Source: Primula veris (Eukaryota; Streptophyta; Magnoliopsida; Ericales; Primulaceae). Taken from it: 64,000 bases of DNA. Both the position numbers and the translations under genes were made by a program. The stretch lies in assembly GCA_963682055.1 (NCBI GenBank), contig OY821745.1, positions 13,399,501 to 13,463,500 of the forward strand. The letters run 5' to 3'. Numbering within the stretch: position 1 is the first letter of the stretch; the number at the start of each line of letters is the position of its first letter. The notes under the pieces are model-generated. The model had not been told where the DNA came from. It was given only the letters and a program-made list of their open reading frames with translations, and ran no database searches. Of this stretch, positions 10,454 through 23,800 are shown piece by piece.

Positions 10454-12657
10454 TGTCACGCCCCGGATTTTGGATAAACCCGGGAAGCTGTCACGCCCCG
10501 GATTTTGGATAAACCCGGGTCGTGAATGAAAATTAAAATAAAAAGGGAAAAAGTTAAAATAACAAAACATTCAGTATGTCATTCGATAGCACGCTAATCA
10601 ATAAAACCAAATAAATACTTCAAGCCATGCCGATAATCACATTTGATTCACTAAATTGGCCTAAGGGTAGCCAACGGTGTTCAAATGTGACAACACAAAC
10701 AAAACAACACGTTTTAGAAAATTTCGGCATGAGCTTCGCATATCTATTTGTTTCCAATAAATTAGACCTGTTTGACAACAAAACATATAACAAAATCGCA
10801 AAGCGATTATCACTAATTCAACATGATCAAGTCAAATTCAACCCAGCTGACATTATATACAATAACGCAATCTAACATATACAAATGTACATGATAGGTT
10901 ACTCTAACCAAAAGAAAAACATACACGTTTCAAACGCTTACTAGGCGAACCAAGTTCAAAATAAGAAAACGCCAAAAAGAGTAAACAAAAGAGTAGCGTG
11001 CACGCGATAAGGTGTACTATGACAATGATCCTCAGACAAGAGCTCTACACCTCGCCACCGTCTCCGTCAGCACCTGTACATCGATCGTGAACAAAATGTA
11101 CAGAAAACAAAGAAAGGAGGTAAGAAAACAATCTCGCTTTAAAAACGGCGCGTGCTACTAAGCACGCACACACAATCCTAACATGGCAAATATGATATCT
11201 GGCAAATAATGATAAAGGTAATTGCACGAAAAACACATCAACAAATATAACTCGCAACACAAGTAAATGAACATATAATCAAGATCAACTGAATTAATAA
11301 TAAAACAAAATAAAATAAAACACAACAAAATAAAACAAGACTCAACAAAACACAAAGTCGGGATTGCCTCACATGTACCCACTTTTAGAGCCACTCTGCT
11401 CTAGGACCCAAAGTGCAAGGGTTCCCTCACCCATATTCTGACACTAACACGTGGCCAAGAAAATATGGGGCCGGCTTTAAGGGGACTAACCCTATGGTAC
11501 CGATATACCTAATCCTTGCGCAAGTTTCCGGGATCTCACCGTAAGCTGACACAGCTCCGCCTTAACACTTGGTACTGCAATCCCTAAAATAAATATAAAA
11601 GACTCCCAAAAACATAAATGGTAAAGTCCACCAAACGAAAATAAAATAAATATCACGCACTATATCACCACCGTCACATTTTTGTTCACAATTCTTTTTC
11701 AAATAAAAAATGGTAAAATCGCCATACATAACATAATCACCATAAACAATATGATTAGCATAAATAAAACCATGGAAGCATGTTACACATACACAATACA
11801 ATAGCAATAGCATGATGCAATACATACTAACCAACCAACCATTTACATAGCCTAGCATACAACAAACAACACATAAAAACCGCTTTTAAAGCGAAACCAT
11901 ATTCTTCCCCCTTACCTATACAAACGAGAGCTCGTTTGTAAAAATATCCAACCTCGAACCGAAAACCCACCGAACAATCAAAGCTAGATATGGACAGCCC
12001 ACTAATCGCCCTCAAGTAGTCCCTAAACGTAATTAGAACGAGCTACGGATCAATAAAATTGATGTAAATTCGGATTAGGGTAAAGCCCTAAAAAAACGAC
12101 CTTTTATAAAAGTGAAAATTGGAGGAAAAGACTTACACAGATAGATAGGGTTCGAAGAGTAGATTAAAAAACTGTATTTAATCGTGAAAAACGGAGTCCG
12201 AACGCACCCGAAACGGAACCAAACCCCGGATGCCCGAAACCCGAGAAAAATCCACGCACCGCCAAACTCGCCGATCAGACCTGACCAGTCCTTTCCGGCG
12301 ACCTAAACCCTTTCTCCGACGTTCGTCTCTCTCTCTCTCCTCTTATCTCTCTCTCTCTTCTATATATGTAGATATGTATCTATGTATATATGTGATATGT
12401 AATATGTATATGTATATGTATATATGTATATGTAATATCTGTATATGTAATATATATATATATAGGTTTTAGTAAACTAATTTACTAACCAGTCCACTTA
12501 GTTATAAAATAATACAAATCACACCCACCACTATTATACACCAAATTTCATATAACACGTGTATATTTCCCACAAATACGTAATCACCCACAAAACTAAA
12601 TATCACTATCTTATTACTAAAAGTAATAATAAACTACAAAATTTTCGAGACGTTACA
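10454..12657 (-). repeat. 5' LTR of the Tekay-like element (about 2.2 kb)
   Basis: On the minus strand it starts TGTAACGTCTCGAAAATT and ends GGCGTGACA, giving TG...CA borders. The last 35 bp (GCTGTCACGCCCCGGATTTT plus the following GGATAAACCCGGG on the plus strand) are duplicated in tandem at 10452-10521. A CCTATATATATATAT stretch near 12450-12467 is a plausible TATA box for the minus-strand transcript, with CT/GA-rich sequence downstream. Small ORFs in the LTR look random. No second copy of this LTR lies in the window. Confidence 0.85.
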
Positions 12658-13734
12658 TTGAGGTTCATTACATGATGGTTTCATGGTTTAACAATCATTC
12701 GTTGTTCTTTATACTTCAAAATACGACAATATTATCACACCTTTCGAGAGATATGGCGGAGATGGTATCTCTACGAATGGAAAATCATACCTTTAATAAT
12801 AACAATAATATTTATTTATGTATTAAATTCTTTGAGAGACTAATCAAATCAACTTATTTATTTTATATTTATCAACTTATTTATAAATTGACATACTCTC
12901 TACGACGAATCAAATTCTACGTAATGCAATTATCAAGTTTATGTATCAGTTCTCAATGAGAGACTAAGTCAATCAAGTTATGTATTCAAATCATTCAACA
13001 ATATACTTTCTTTTCTAAAATCTGTGTCCAAGTAATTTTTTTGAAGAAATTGAATGATTATAAAAAAAGATGTCAATGCATTTAATCATGTATTAATTTT
13101 TATATGGTAACTAAAATATATGGTTAAACTATCCTACAAACAGAAAGAAATCCTGAGCAGTGCTTCTCTCATATACGCGACAACGTCTTGGATGATTCAG
13201 ATTTTTTCTTTAAAGGGCTTAATTAATAAAGAATATACCCATGAGCATTACCAGTTTGAAATGCACGAATTGTTAGTAGTGCACTCTTTATAATATTTTC
13301 TGCATAAGAACCCTTATGTTGTTTTTGTAGTTGGAAATATTGATTTTCAAATATTTATTATTATTATTTACATTGTCTACATAAGTATTCACCCACTTCT
13401 AAAAACATTTACAATGTAAGTGCTTTGAATCTTTTGATTATATATTATAGGCATAACTAATGTTTTATGCACCAAACAACTACTTGTTTATAATAATTAT
13501 ACGTACCAACCTAATAACTTTCATATAAAATGATATCAAACATTGATAAACCTCTCAATTAGACTATTGCCAGGCAGGGGATCAGTCCTTACTCAAGGCA
13601 GGCAGTCATGGCTACGACCCCCGTACTGAAAACTTTTATGGGGGCATGAGGAAAAAATCCAATATTTTGTATAGTACTTAAAAATATGTATAGTTAATAT
13701 TATATATATATATATATATCTTGGACATCTTTTG

Positions 13735-13830
13735 ATTAGATAGCAGCGCTGGTTCACATGAAAAGTTGTTTTTGAAAAAGTGGCGTGAAAGTGAAAGTCG
13801 TAAGTTCGATTCTATGTCCCTCACACTATT
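13735..13830 (+). repeat. weak tRNA-like / SINE-head candidate
   Basis: TAGCAGCGCTGG (13741-13752) resembles an A box and AAGTTCGATTCT (13802-13813) is a good B box match. A T-rich stretch follows. The A box is imperfect and no target duplication was seen. Confidence 0.25.
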
Positions 13831-14637
13831 TTTTGTCTTATTGCTTATTTTTAATGCATGACGTATATATATTTTAATTGAGTTTTTAAAAGAATTTAAC
13901 CAAGAATTAGCCTTATATAAAATTTATTAATTAAGGGCCTTCTTAAAAAACTTAGGATCGTCCTTGCTGCTTGGGTTTGTAAATGTGTGCATCTTTTTAT
14001 GTTACCTAGTCTTGCTGGTTTATTTACATGATGGGTTTGAGTGTATATAAGGTAACATGCCTAATCGGAGGGTAAAATAGTATTTTCATTAGTAAGCTAT
14101 ATTTTTTGTACCATCTTTTGTTTTGCATTGATTTACATAACTTAATTTATAATCAACAGTAACATGATAGTTTAAATTTTGTGCGAACAAAATGGAGATT
14201 TGATGGATTACAAAAGTCGAATTTACTTTTTTTATTTGAAATACAATGCATAAAATATATTAGAAACAGCGTTGACATAAAAAAGGAACAGCATAAACAT
14301 GATTTTGGAAATGGGGGTGCATGTCTGAATCACAACACAAGCGCAAAAGTAAAATTAGTTTGAGAACATTACTGTATTAATAACATACTATATTAAATAT
14401 TAATGACATTCGTCAACTGATCGTAGTCCGTACATGTCCCGCCAGTGATGCATGGGATATGTTACATTTTTTTCTAAATAAAATTGTAGCACTTATTCAC
14501 GCTTTAATGGATAAACAAACGACGGTAAATGCTCTATACAAATTTGGTGGTGAATAATGTTTGCGAGCTTAAGGATAATATTAGCATTTGCTTTACAACT
14601 TAATTGGTAACTCGAGGATTACGCCAACGGCCATCTC

Positions 14638-14798
14638 TACCATGTGCGATCTCGATTACCAATATCACCTATACCATCTTCAACTCTACCACGACCACTT
14701 TTACCACGACCTCGACCTCGATTACCAAACAACTCGTTGATGGTACTTTCATAAGATGGTAGTATCAATGGTGGTTCAAAATTGTCTTCGAATTTGGA
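14638..14798 (-). pseudogene. GRG-rich coding remnant, family unknown
   Basis: A 53-codon open stretch ends in TAG at 14638. It reads SKFEDNFEPPLILPSYES at its start, then contains NRGRGRGKSGRGR. The RGG/GRG-type tail and the Gly/Arg codon pattern suggest decayed coding sequence, perhaps the end of a transposase or an RNA-binding protein. There is no start codon and no other conserved domain, so I do not assign a function. Confidence 0.3.
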
Positions 14799-15761
14799 TT
14801 AAAGTGATGATGATATATGTATCGGGAAGGGCCACCCGAAGTAGCATGTTCATTGATTTAAAAACAAACGTATGTTTTTTTAGAGCGCAAATACGTGTTA
14901 AGGTTTATTAGAGGTCTAATGAGGAATAGGTATGTGAGCCATCTGCATTGAGACTATATAAAAGTCGAATTACCTATTTATATAAACTATAAGCGAAATG
15001 TAAGAATTAATTAGGCGAGAGAGATAGATACTAAAATTTCAGTTGTATTAATTTTGTTTTTAAAGCAACTTTCTTGGAGCAAGCTTGGTTGCACCATTGT
15101 TATCGTCAAAGTTATATTTTTTTCCGAAGCATTTTGCGACACTTAGCTAATTATATCGCCCTTGAATCAATCTAGGTTAGCCTTTAAAATAAAAGAAATA
15201 AAGTAATTTTATTTTGCTATCACTCAAATGCTTAAAGATTAAAAATGATAAGGGATTTCTTTTTATATAGTCTCTTAAGCCTAGACAATAATCTATATAA
15301 TTATCTCATATTCACCATTTTGTAATCATGTTATTAACACGCAAATTTTACATCAACTAAAAATGTGACACGTGTCATTTAAATCAAGTAGCAATTAATT
15401 ACTAATTTCTTTGTCTGATAATAGACTTGTTATTAGTAATTTAAAATCGAGAAATAAAATATATTTTATCATCTCAAAAAAAAATCTATGATGATAATTT
15501 ATATAAAATAAAAGTATTTCTTTTTCTAAAACCATTAAATATTGTACAAATGAAAAGTTACTTAAATTATAATACACATTTGTAATGTTTTCAAACATCA
15601 ATACAATTTTGATTCATTTACATAAAGTCATGGGATCTTTAAAATAATAGGCCCAAACTAGATGGGGTGGTCTTTCAAATAAAAGCTTACTTCAAAAGAT
15701 ATAAAAAGAGATGTGAGCGTGTCATATTTCTCACAATCAAAAAAGACTTGAACACAGAGAA

Positions 15762-15885
15762 GCTCCCCCACAGCCGTCAGGTAATCAACTCCGCTCCTTC
15801 ACGACCGCCAGAAAATCAGTTATGCTCCTCCATAGCCGTCAGGGAATTAGCTCTGCTCCTCCAGAGCCACCAAATGATTAACTCA
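15762..15885. repeat. 31-bp tandem repeat, 4 copies
   Basis: Four adjacent 31-bp units start at 15762, 15793, 15824 and 15855. Each begins GCTCCYYC, then a variant of ACAGCCGTCAGG. The units diverge by several bases. There are no unique spacers, so this is a minisatellite, not a CRISPR array. Confidence 0.85.
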
Positions 15886-15935
15886 TAGGGAGAAGCTCTG
15901 CACACTCCGGCCTCAACGAATGCTTTCAAAGTCTG

Positions 15936-16320
15936 CAACAAATCTGCAATAAACTTGGCATTCGATCTTCAAGAACGTTTAAAAGCAGCAAGCAAGACTT
16001 TTCTATTGATCAAAATCTTCAAGGTTTTTTCAAAATCTGAAGAACTTTTGCAACAAACCTGCCTTCGATCTTCAGAAACAACTATAAGTAATAAGAAAGA
16101 CGTTTCTGCAAATCAAAGTCTTCAAAATTCTTCACCAAATCTGAAGAAGTCCACCTAAGAAATTTACAACAAACCGACATTCAATCTTCATGAACGACTA
16201 CACAAATGCAAAAGCACGTTTCTCTAAATCAAAATCTCCAAGTTATTCACCAAATCTGAAGAACGTCAAGATCATCAACGAAATCAACAAAACTACAAAG
16301 TTCTTCATCAAATCCGAAGA
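15936..16320. repeat. about 115-bp tandem repeat, 3 degenerate copies
   Basis: Three units begin with a CAACAAAYCTGC/ACCGAC-type block followed by TTCGATCTTCA-like sequence at about 15936, 16052 and 16167. Each continues through AAATCAAAATCTTCAA and CACCAAATCTGAAGAA. A fourth, weaker unit may extend to about 16400. Together with the 31-bp array this looks like part of an LTR or other repeat element, but no TG...CA borders or coding region were found. Confidence 0.7.
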
Positions 16321-17447
16321 ATACTACTCAAGTTCAGCAAATTCAACAAAATTCATCAAAAAGTATACAACAACATTTCGAGCCATCACAAATTGTTCGA
16401 AGAGAAGAATCAAAGAACTTTCATTTCTATACTTTGTTTTAGAAATTAGCATAGATTGTACTCGCAAATTAATTGATAAATAAAATTTACTTTGCTTCAT
16501 ATTCATTTTTCATGTCTTCAGCACATATTGAAAATTTGTGTGAAACACATGTATGCATTTTTTTCTATTTTTAGAGCGGTCTATTACACTCTCCAAATTC
16601 AAATAAATGCTGATTATTCAATACATGTCTAGAAATATAAAAAAAAACTTATGAAATCTTTCGGAAAACCTATATTATACTGAGCGAATAATATTTCCGC
16701 TATCGAATTTGGCAACATCCTCATCTGTGTATCTTTAGCTCTTTCCCATTCTTCATGAAATTGGTCGATGTCATTCTTTAGAAAAGTTTCTTCGTGTTCT
16801 GAACTTCTTTGTAATTCAGTATTCCCCATCATTTCACTCAATATCTCTTATATATTTGGTGCATTCCTCATTGCTCTGTGTCCAAAATTGCCACGCCATT
16901 ACTGTCTCCTTCCCTAACCTACACCATGCAACGATAAACATGCTCTTAGGACTTCCCCACAAGCTGAAGTCGAGTCTGGTCAGGATTGATGCCAATGTGC
17001 CACATTATTAGGTTAAAAGATATTCCATTCGTCCCATTTTATTTAACATATAGGAAACCAATTGCAAATTTGTTCCATAAAAACTTCATACATGAGCATA
17101 TGAAAAAATAATTTCTTAAAAGTTATTCACATAGATCAACACAAATTTCTATTTTTGATAGTTTAAGTTTCTTATGGTTTCGTATAGACCAATTCTTCCG
17201 CCATTCAATTTTAATTGATAGGTTTATGGATGGGTAGAAATTAAGAGATTTTAAATTAATTTACAATAATATTCAGAGATGGGCAAAAACTGTCGTATCA
17301 ATTTTTTTTTGTATTTAAAATGTAAATACTAGAAAGATAATTTTAACAAGATAATTTTATTAAAAAAGCAAAATGATCAATTATTTAGCTAGGTCACACA
17401 ATAGAACACTAATGTGTTATTTAGAAACGAACAAGTAATAAATTAAA
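16321..17447. other. intergenic, nothing certain
   Basis: AT-rich sequence. A minus-strand 70-codon ORF (16841-16629) and a nearby open fragment containing MAWQFWTQSNEEC look mildly protein-like but match no family I recognise and are interrupted. They may be remains of a mobile element. Confidence 0.4.
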
Positions 17448-17632
17448 GGGGCAATTAACAAAAACATATCATACCCCTATTGTATTAACAAAAACATACC
17501 CTAATAATTTAAATTATTAAAAACATACTCTAAATTTGTTTGATATATTTTTGATAATGAAATTTTTTTAGGTATATTTTTATTAATTTAATTTAAAAAA
17601 CAGTATGATTTTATTAATTTATATTAAGTAGA
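17448..17632. mobile_element. short MITE-like element with ATTAACAAAAACATA ends
   Basis: The left end GGGGCAATTAACAAAAACAT is followed by a second ATTAACAAAAACATACC. The right end contains the inverted, decayed counterparts (ATTAATAAAAATATACC and ATTAATAAAATCATACTG when reverse-complemented). The same doubled motif forms the inverted ends of the 2200-3250 element. It lies about 200 bp upstream of the transportin start codon. Confidence 0.45.
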
Positions 17633-17691
17633 ATTTTCAAACAAACAAATGGAGCAATCGAGGAATAAAAAAAAAAACCTTGCATAAAAAT

Positions 17692-17717
17692 GCTCTCTCT
17701 CTCTCTCTCTCTCTCTC
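17692..17717 (+). repeat. (CT)n microsatellite in the probable transportin-1 leader
   Basis: A CT dinucleotide run lies about 125 nt before the transportin ATG, followed by a short (AAT)n run at 17746-17761. CT runs are common in plant 5' leaders and core promoters. No clear TATA box was identified, so the transcription start is unknown. Confidence 0.7.
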
Positions 17718-17840
17718 AAATAAACAAAACAAACACTACACAGGAATAATAATAATAATAATAGTCCGAAAACACTAGCTGAAAGCTCTTCGTCGGCGTT
17801 TTTCTCTAGAAATCTTTCCGATCAATCTCAACCGTTGGAT

Positions 17841-20800
17841 ATGGAAACAACCACGTGGAAGCCACAGGAGGAAGGGTTTAGAGAGATCTGTGGTTTGGTG
17901 GAACAGCAAATATCTCCGACTTCGGATAAGGCGCAGATTTGGCAAAACCTACAGCGTTTATCTCACTACCCAGATTTCAATAATTACCTCTCCTTCATAC
18001 TTTCCCGAGCTGAGGTTTTGTTTATTCTTTTTATTTATTTAATTATTAACTAACCCTTTTTGTTATTACTATTATTAAATTAAATACTACTCCATGTTGT
18101 TGTTGTTGTGCTAGTAGTAGTGTTTATTTGATCATTTTATTAAAATGATTAAACATCTTAATAGTGTTCTAAAAAGTAAGCCTAGGCAGAAATTAGACTG
18201 AGGCCACTAGCCTAGCAGATTAGGCAGTGATTAAGTGGAATTAGGCGCTAGGATACCTATTATAGTCTTATTTGATACCTTTTTACCCTGATTTCAATAA
18301 TTACCTTTCCTTCATACTTTCCCGAGCCGAGTTTTTTTTTTATATTCCTTTCTATTTAATTATTCTTTAAATTCTCCATGCTGTTGTTATGCTGTTATAT
18401 TGTTCTAAAAAGCGAGCTTAGATGGAAATTAGGCAGACTCTAATAGCCTGATTTTAATAATTACCTATCCTTCTCGAGCCGAGGTTTTTCTTCTTTTCTA
18501 TTTATTTAATTATTAACTAACACTTTTGTTATTATTTAAATACTCTATGTTGTTGTTGTTGTTGTTCTTGTACTAGTAGTGTTTTTGCTTTTAAACAGTG
18601 TTCTAAAAAGAAGATTATGGAGTAATTAAGCGAAATTAGGAGGAATTAAGTGCAATTAGGAGGGATTAGGCGACCTGTTTACGTGTTTTAGAGTCTTATT
18701 TGATCATTTTCTAATTACCCCTCCTTCATACTTTCCTGAGCCGAGGTTTTTTTTATATTGTTTTCTATTTATTTGTTTATTAAGCCGTTTTTTATTATTA
18801 CTATTAAATATTACTCCATGATGTTGTTGTTGTTGTACTAGTAGTGTTTATACTCTTACTGTGTTCTATTAAATTATTAACCCCGATTATTAACCCAGTT
18901 TTTTTTTATCTATTTTATTATTAAACCAGTTTTTTTTATTACTGTTAAATACTACTCCATGTTGTTGTTGTTGTACCAGTAGTGTTTATGCTCTTTAAAC
19001 AGTGTTCTAAAAAGCGAGGCTAGGCAGAAATTAGGCAGAGTTTAATAGCCTAGCAGATTAGGCTGGATTAAGCAGATTAGGCACTAATTAAGCGGAATTA
19101 GGAGAGCTATTTACGCCTATTAGAGTCTGATTTGATCATTTGCAATGATTAAAGATTTGTTGCTGCTGCTACAATTAGGTCGTAAATAAAAAAAAAACAT
19201 TTTTCTGTGTTCTGACAAATGGCAGGTGCTCTAGCGTAGGAGTGGTAAGTTACTAAGTTGCGTACTTTTATTTTTTTAGTTTTCTATCATGTGAGTTTCC
19301 ATTGGTTGGAGATGGTTCTATCTCGTGTTTATCATTGGTTGTACACTATTTTTCTATAATGCGTAGTCGCGCACGTGATATAAATTTCCCTTAATTGGCT
19401 TAGGATAAACATAGTAGTAGTAACTGTACCTTAATGCTATTCTCTTTTGGTTCATGCTCTAGTGTAGGAGTGGTAAGTTGCGTCCTTTAATTTTTTTAGC
19501 TTTCCATCATGTGAGTTTCCATTGGTTGTACATGGTTCTATCTCGTGTTTATCGTTGGTTGTACACTATTTTTCTATAACGCGTACATGATATAAATTTT
19601 CCTTAATGGGCATAGGATAAATGTAGTAGTAGTAACTGTACCTTAATGCTATTCTCTTTTGGTTCATGCTCTTTCATCTCTTCTCGTGTTGAATATGTCC
19701 TAACTCTTTGAAAACCTTTTCAGGGAAAGCCGTTAGAGGTTCGGCAAGCTGCTGGTTTACTCTTGAAAAACAATTTAAGAACTACTTTTAAGTCGATGCC
19801 TGCTCCATACCAAAAGTACATAAAAACTGAGCTTTTACCATGTTTGGGGTCGCCTGAGAAGAGTATAAGGTCTACTGTTGGTACTATTATAAGTGCCCTC
19901 GTTCAATTAGATGGAATTACAGGGTGGCCGGAATTGCTAAATGCGCTTGTCACATGTTTAGATAGTAATCAAATAAGTCCCATGGAAGGTGCTATGGATG
20001 CTTTGTCCAAGGTATGTCTTGCTCCTGGCCCATCTTAAATTTTTGGGGTAATTACAGTTTTGTGCACTTTCATATAACCTAATTTCCGTTTCGTATACCA
20101 ACTTACAGAAACTTGCCATTAGTACACTAATGTTACATTTCTCGCGAATGTAGTATACCTAGTGTACCAAATAGAAAACAAATCACAGGTTGAGGTGCTA
20201 ATCTAGTAAGGAACCAAATAACTTGTACACTCTTTTATCACTTTTTCCCGCTTTTTTACACTGTTCTTTCATTTATTTCCTACTTTCGTCCCCAAACTAT
20301 GATTATTTTCCTGAGTAGTCTACAAAAATCGGATAAAGTGTTAAGTTCGGGTTTTAATTACTTACTTTTATAGGTTGGTGTACACAGTTGCAATGTGATT
20401 TTTGTTAGTCTACAATATTGATATTCACCTTAATTTTTTTACTCAGTTTCCTGTGCATGATCGGTCTTTGTGGCTTGTTCATTGCTCGTAGTATCATGTG
20501 CTCTAGAACCAGTATTTGTCAAGTGCTTTTTGAGCTTCTTATATGCTGCTGTGTAACGTGTGTTTAACATAGATCTGTGAAGATATTCCTCAAGTACTTG
20601 ATTCAGATGTGCCTGGACTAAATGAGAGGCCCATCAGTGTTTTTCTTCCTAGACTTTTGCAGGTGCGCAACTGTTTCGTGTTCTTGGTTTATTGTTCTAG
20701 CCTTATAATTTGGTATACAGCTAATGCGTGTGCATTCTATTTTTTAACATGTCCTTCCGACAGTTATTTCAATCTCCACATGCGTCACTGAGGAAGTTTT

Positions 20801-23800
20801 CTTTGGGTTCTGTAAATCAATACATCATGTTGATGCCCCAAGTAAGTTCCTTTCATATTTTTTTTTTTCATTTTTCTGATGTACTTCAGTGCTTGTTAGA
20901 GTAGTCTTGCTGAAATTATTGTATTGCTATCATTCACTATTATAAAAAACCATCATCTTTTGAGCTGAATTGGAAAAAAAAGGTTTTGTTTATCACTTGG
21001 TGATTATTTAAACCTTGCAGGTTTTATATGTGTCAATGGATAAGTATCTACAAGGTCTCTTCATTCTTGCAAACGATTCTTCTGCGGAGGTCCGCAAATT
21101 GGTATGTTCTTTTGTGCAATTGGCTACAGGTTTTTCAGTTTCTGGTATTGTTAACATTCCCCTCACTTGACCATATTGTATGGAAGGTTTTTTTTGACTC
21201 CTAATGCATTTTGAATATTTTGTTCCCTTTTTAATCGGTGGTTACTAAATTATATGTATCTGGCAGCTATAGAGATAGGTCGTGAAGGAGCTGATGCATT
21301 ATGTTTTCTTGTATAGTTTTTTTTTTTTTTGAAAAGAAACAGGTGCATTAGAACAATGGTCTTGAATCTCTTAATAAACAAACAAAAATGTATAACACAG
21401 AGTAACAAACTGCTGTCAGAATTCATGATCTGTAAAGTTGTCTGAAGTAATAAGAGATTAGATCTATTTTCGGCATCTATGGGTAGGAAAAAGAAAGTGA
21501 CGGCATGAGGTTTGTTTGAAAGTAAGACATGGAACGGACAGTATAGCTTACATTACTGTTAATGGATTGGGTTTTGTAGAAACCCGTCCATTCCCCATTT
21601 AGAGGCCTATTAGTAAGGAAGGAGAGGGACATATATTAATCCTTGGCTTTATCAATGCCTCAACGATGTGGGACTATACCAACACTCCCCCACAAGTGAG
21701 TTGGTCAATTTCCAATAAGCCCAACAAGTGCAATCAAGAAATCGGGTGGAGATGGCCCATCATACAAACGGGCCAGCTTTTGATTCTGATACCTTGTAAA
21801 AACCCGTCCATTCCCCACTAAAAGGCCTATTAGTAACGAAGGAGTTGGCTTTATCAAAGCCTAAACGATGTGGGACTATTCCAACACCCCCCTCACATGT
21901 AAACAACTATTATTCAGAGAATAGAATAAGAATGAATTGGTTTTATTATTTCTGAATAATCTTCACATACAACAAATACATCTCCTTTTATAGTACAAGG
22001 AACAAGTAAATAAGGAAAATAATATCTACATAAATAATTACAATAATCCCATAAAATCAGTGTTATCAACCATAAAGCAGCTTGGAAATCTGCCTAAAAT
22101 ATGTGACAATATCATTCTGATATTGCAGTAATAACTTTAGGATATTTGCACACTCCCCCTCAAGTTGGATTGTAAATGTTAATGAGATCCAACTTGCAGA
22201 TGAAATCATTGAAGTTTTGTCTTGGTAGTGCTTTAGTGAAGCTGTTCGCTGTTTGTTCTTTTGTAGGAACGTAAATCATACAAAGTGTTCCTTCTTCGAC
22301 CTTCTCATTTATCGAATTCATATCCACTTCTATGTGCTTTGCACGATCATGAAAAACAGGGTTAAATGAAATACTGATTGCCGCTTTATTGTCACAGTAC
22401 AAATTTATAGGAAACTTCACCATGATTTGCAACTCTTTTAAGAGTTTTTTTATCCATAAACCTTCGCACATTCCCTTTCCAGCGGCTCTGAATTCTGCTT
22501 CTGCACTACTTCTTGACACAACATTTTGTTTCTTACTTATCCATGTTACTAGGTTTCCCCATACGAAAGTACAATATCCGGTTGTAGACCTTCTGTCATC
22601 TGGATCCCCTGCCCAATCGGAATCTGTAAAAATTTCTATTTTTCTGCTTTCGTCTTTCTTGAAAAATAAGCCTCTTCCCGGAGATCCTTTGAGGTACCTA
22701 AGTATCTTGTAAACAGCTTCTAGGTGAGCTTCTCTTGACGAGTGCATGTATTGGCTTACCACACTTGCTGCAAACGCATTATCAGGTCGTGTGTGTGAAA
22801 GGTATATGAGTTTACCAACTAATCTTTGATATCTATCTCGTTCCACTTCCTTTCCAACAAGTCCAGTCCGTTTTCCCGCTTCCATCGGTGTGTTACTTGG
22901 TTTATATCCAATCATACCGGTCTCAGTTAAAAGATCCAGAATATATTCCCGTTGAGAGACATTTATTCCTCTCTTTGATCTCGCAATTTCCATTCCTCAG
23001 AAATATCGTAGTTATAAATCTTTTACTTCAAACTCTTTTGCTAGGGTTTTCTTCAATCTTTCCATTTCAATTATATTATCACCGGTCAAAATAATATCGT
23101 CAACATAAACGATTAAAATAACCTGCTTACCATCTGCATTTTTCTTGAAGAACATAGTGTGATCCGCTTGACTTTGGTTGTATCCTTGTCCTTTTATCAC
23201 CTTCGCAAATTTGCCAAACCATGCCCGCGGTGATTGTTTGAGTCCATAAAGTGCCTTGTTTAACTTACATACTCGACCATCACCATCTATGCCAAATCCA
23301 GGCGGTATTGCCATGAATACCTCTTCTTCCAAGTCTCCATTCAAAAATGCATTCTTTATATCGAGTTGTTGAAGAGGCCAATCCAAATTAGCTGCTAAGG
23401 ATAAGAGGACCCGTACGGTATTCAACTTTGCTACAGGTGCGAATGTTTCTGTATAGTTGATTCCGTAGGTTTGAGTGAACCCTTTTGCAACGAGGCGAGC
23501 TTTATAACGGTCAAGTGTTCCATCAGCTTTGTACTTTACTGCGAATAACCATTTGCAACTGACTGGTTTCTTGCCTCTAGGTAACTCTACCACTTTCTAG
23601 GTTCCATTTCTTTTCAAAGCGTTCATATCTTCCATAACAGCTTCTATCCATTTGGGTATTGTTAATGCTTCATCGATGTTCTTTGGTATATATATACTGT
23701 CGAGATCAGTGATAAAAGCACGAAATCTATTTGACATATGACTATAAGATACAATCTTTGCAATTGGATGAAGAGTACAAGATCGGGGTTGTTTTTTAAG

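Larger units (their letters stand above)
5727..12657 (-). mobile_element. Ty3/gypsy retrotransposon, Tekay-like chromovirus lineage, 3'-truncated
   Basis: The element reads on the minus strand. Its order is 5' LTR (12657-10454), PBS, leader, gag, protease, reverse transcriptase, RNase H and integrase, ending near 5727 inside the integrase C-terminal region. The integrase tail, the chromodomain expected of Tekay elements, the polypurine tract and the 3' LTR are not visible. LTR ends (TGTAACGTCTCGAAAATT; tail GGCGTGACA), the Met-tRNA primer site and protein similarity all point to the Tekay/Del group. The coding region carries a stop and a frameshifting duplication, so the copy is inactive. With one LTR end lost, no target duplication can be identified. 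Confidence 0.85.
12658..15761. other. intergenic DNA with degraded repeats
   Basis: Mostly AT-rich sequence without credible genes. It holds a tRNA-like motif pair at 13735-13830, a (TA)n run at 13704-13718 and a small GRG-rich coding remnant at 14638-14798. Nothing else could be supported. Confidence 0.55.

Noticed and set aside
10627..10875. 82-codon plus-strand ORF
   Set aside because: It lies inside the Tekay 5' LTR, opposite to the element, without domain similarity.
15762..15885. Regular 31-bp repeats as a possible CRISPR array
   Set aside because: Units are contiguous without unique spacers, diverge from one another, and lie in plant nuclear DNA.
16629..16841. 70-codon minus-strand ORF (MSEMMGNTELQRSSEH)
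   Set aside because: No family match, and the neighbouring frame is broken. Kept only as a note in the intergenic entry.
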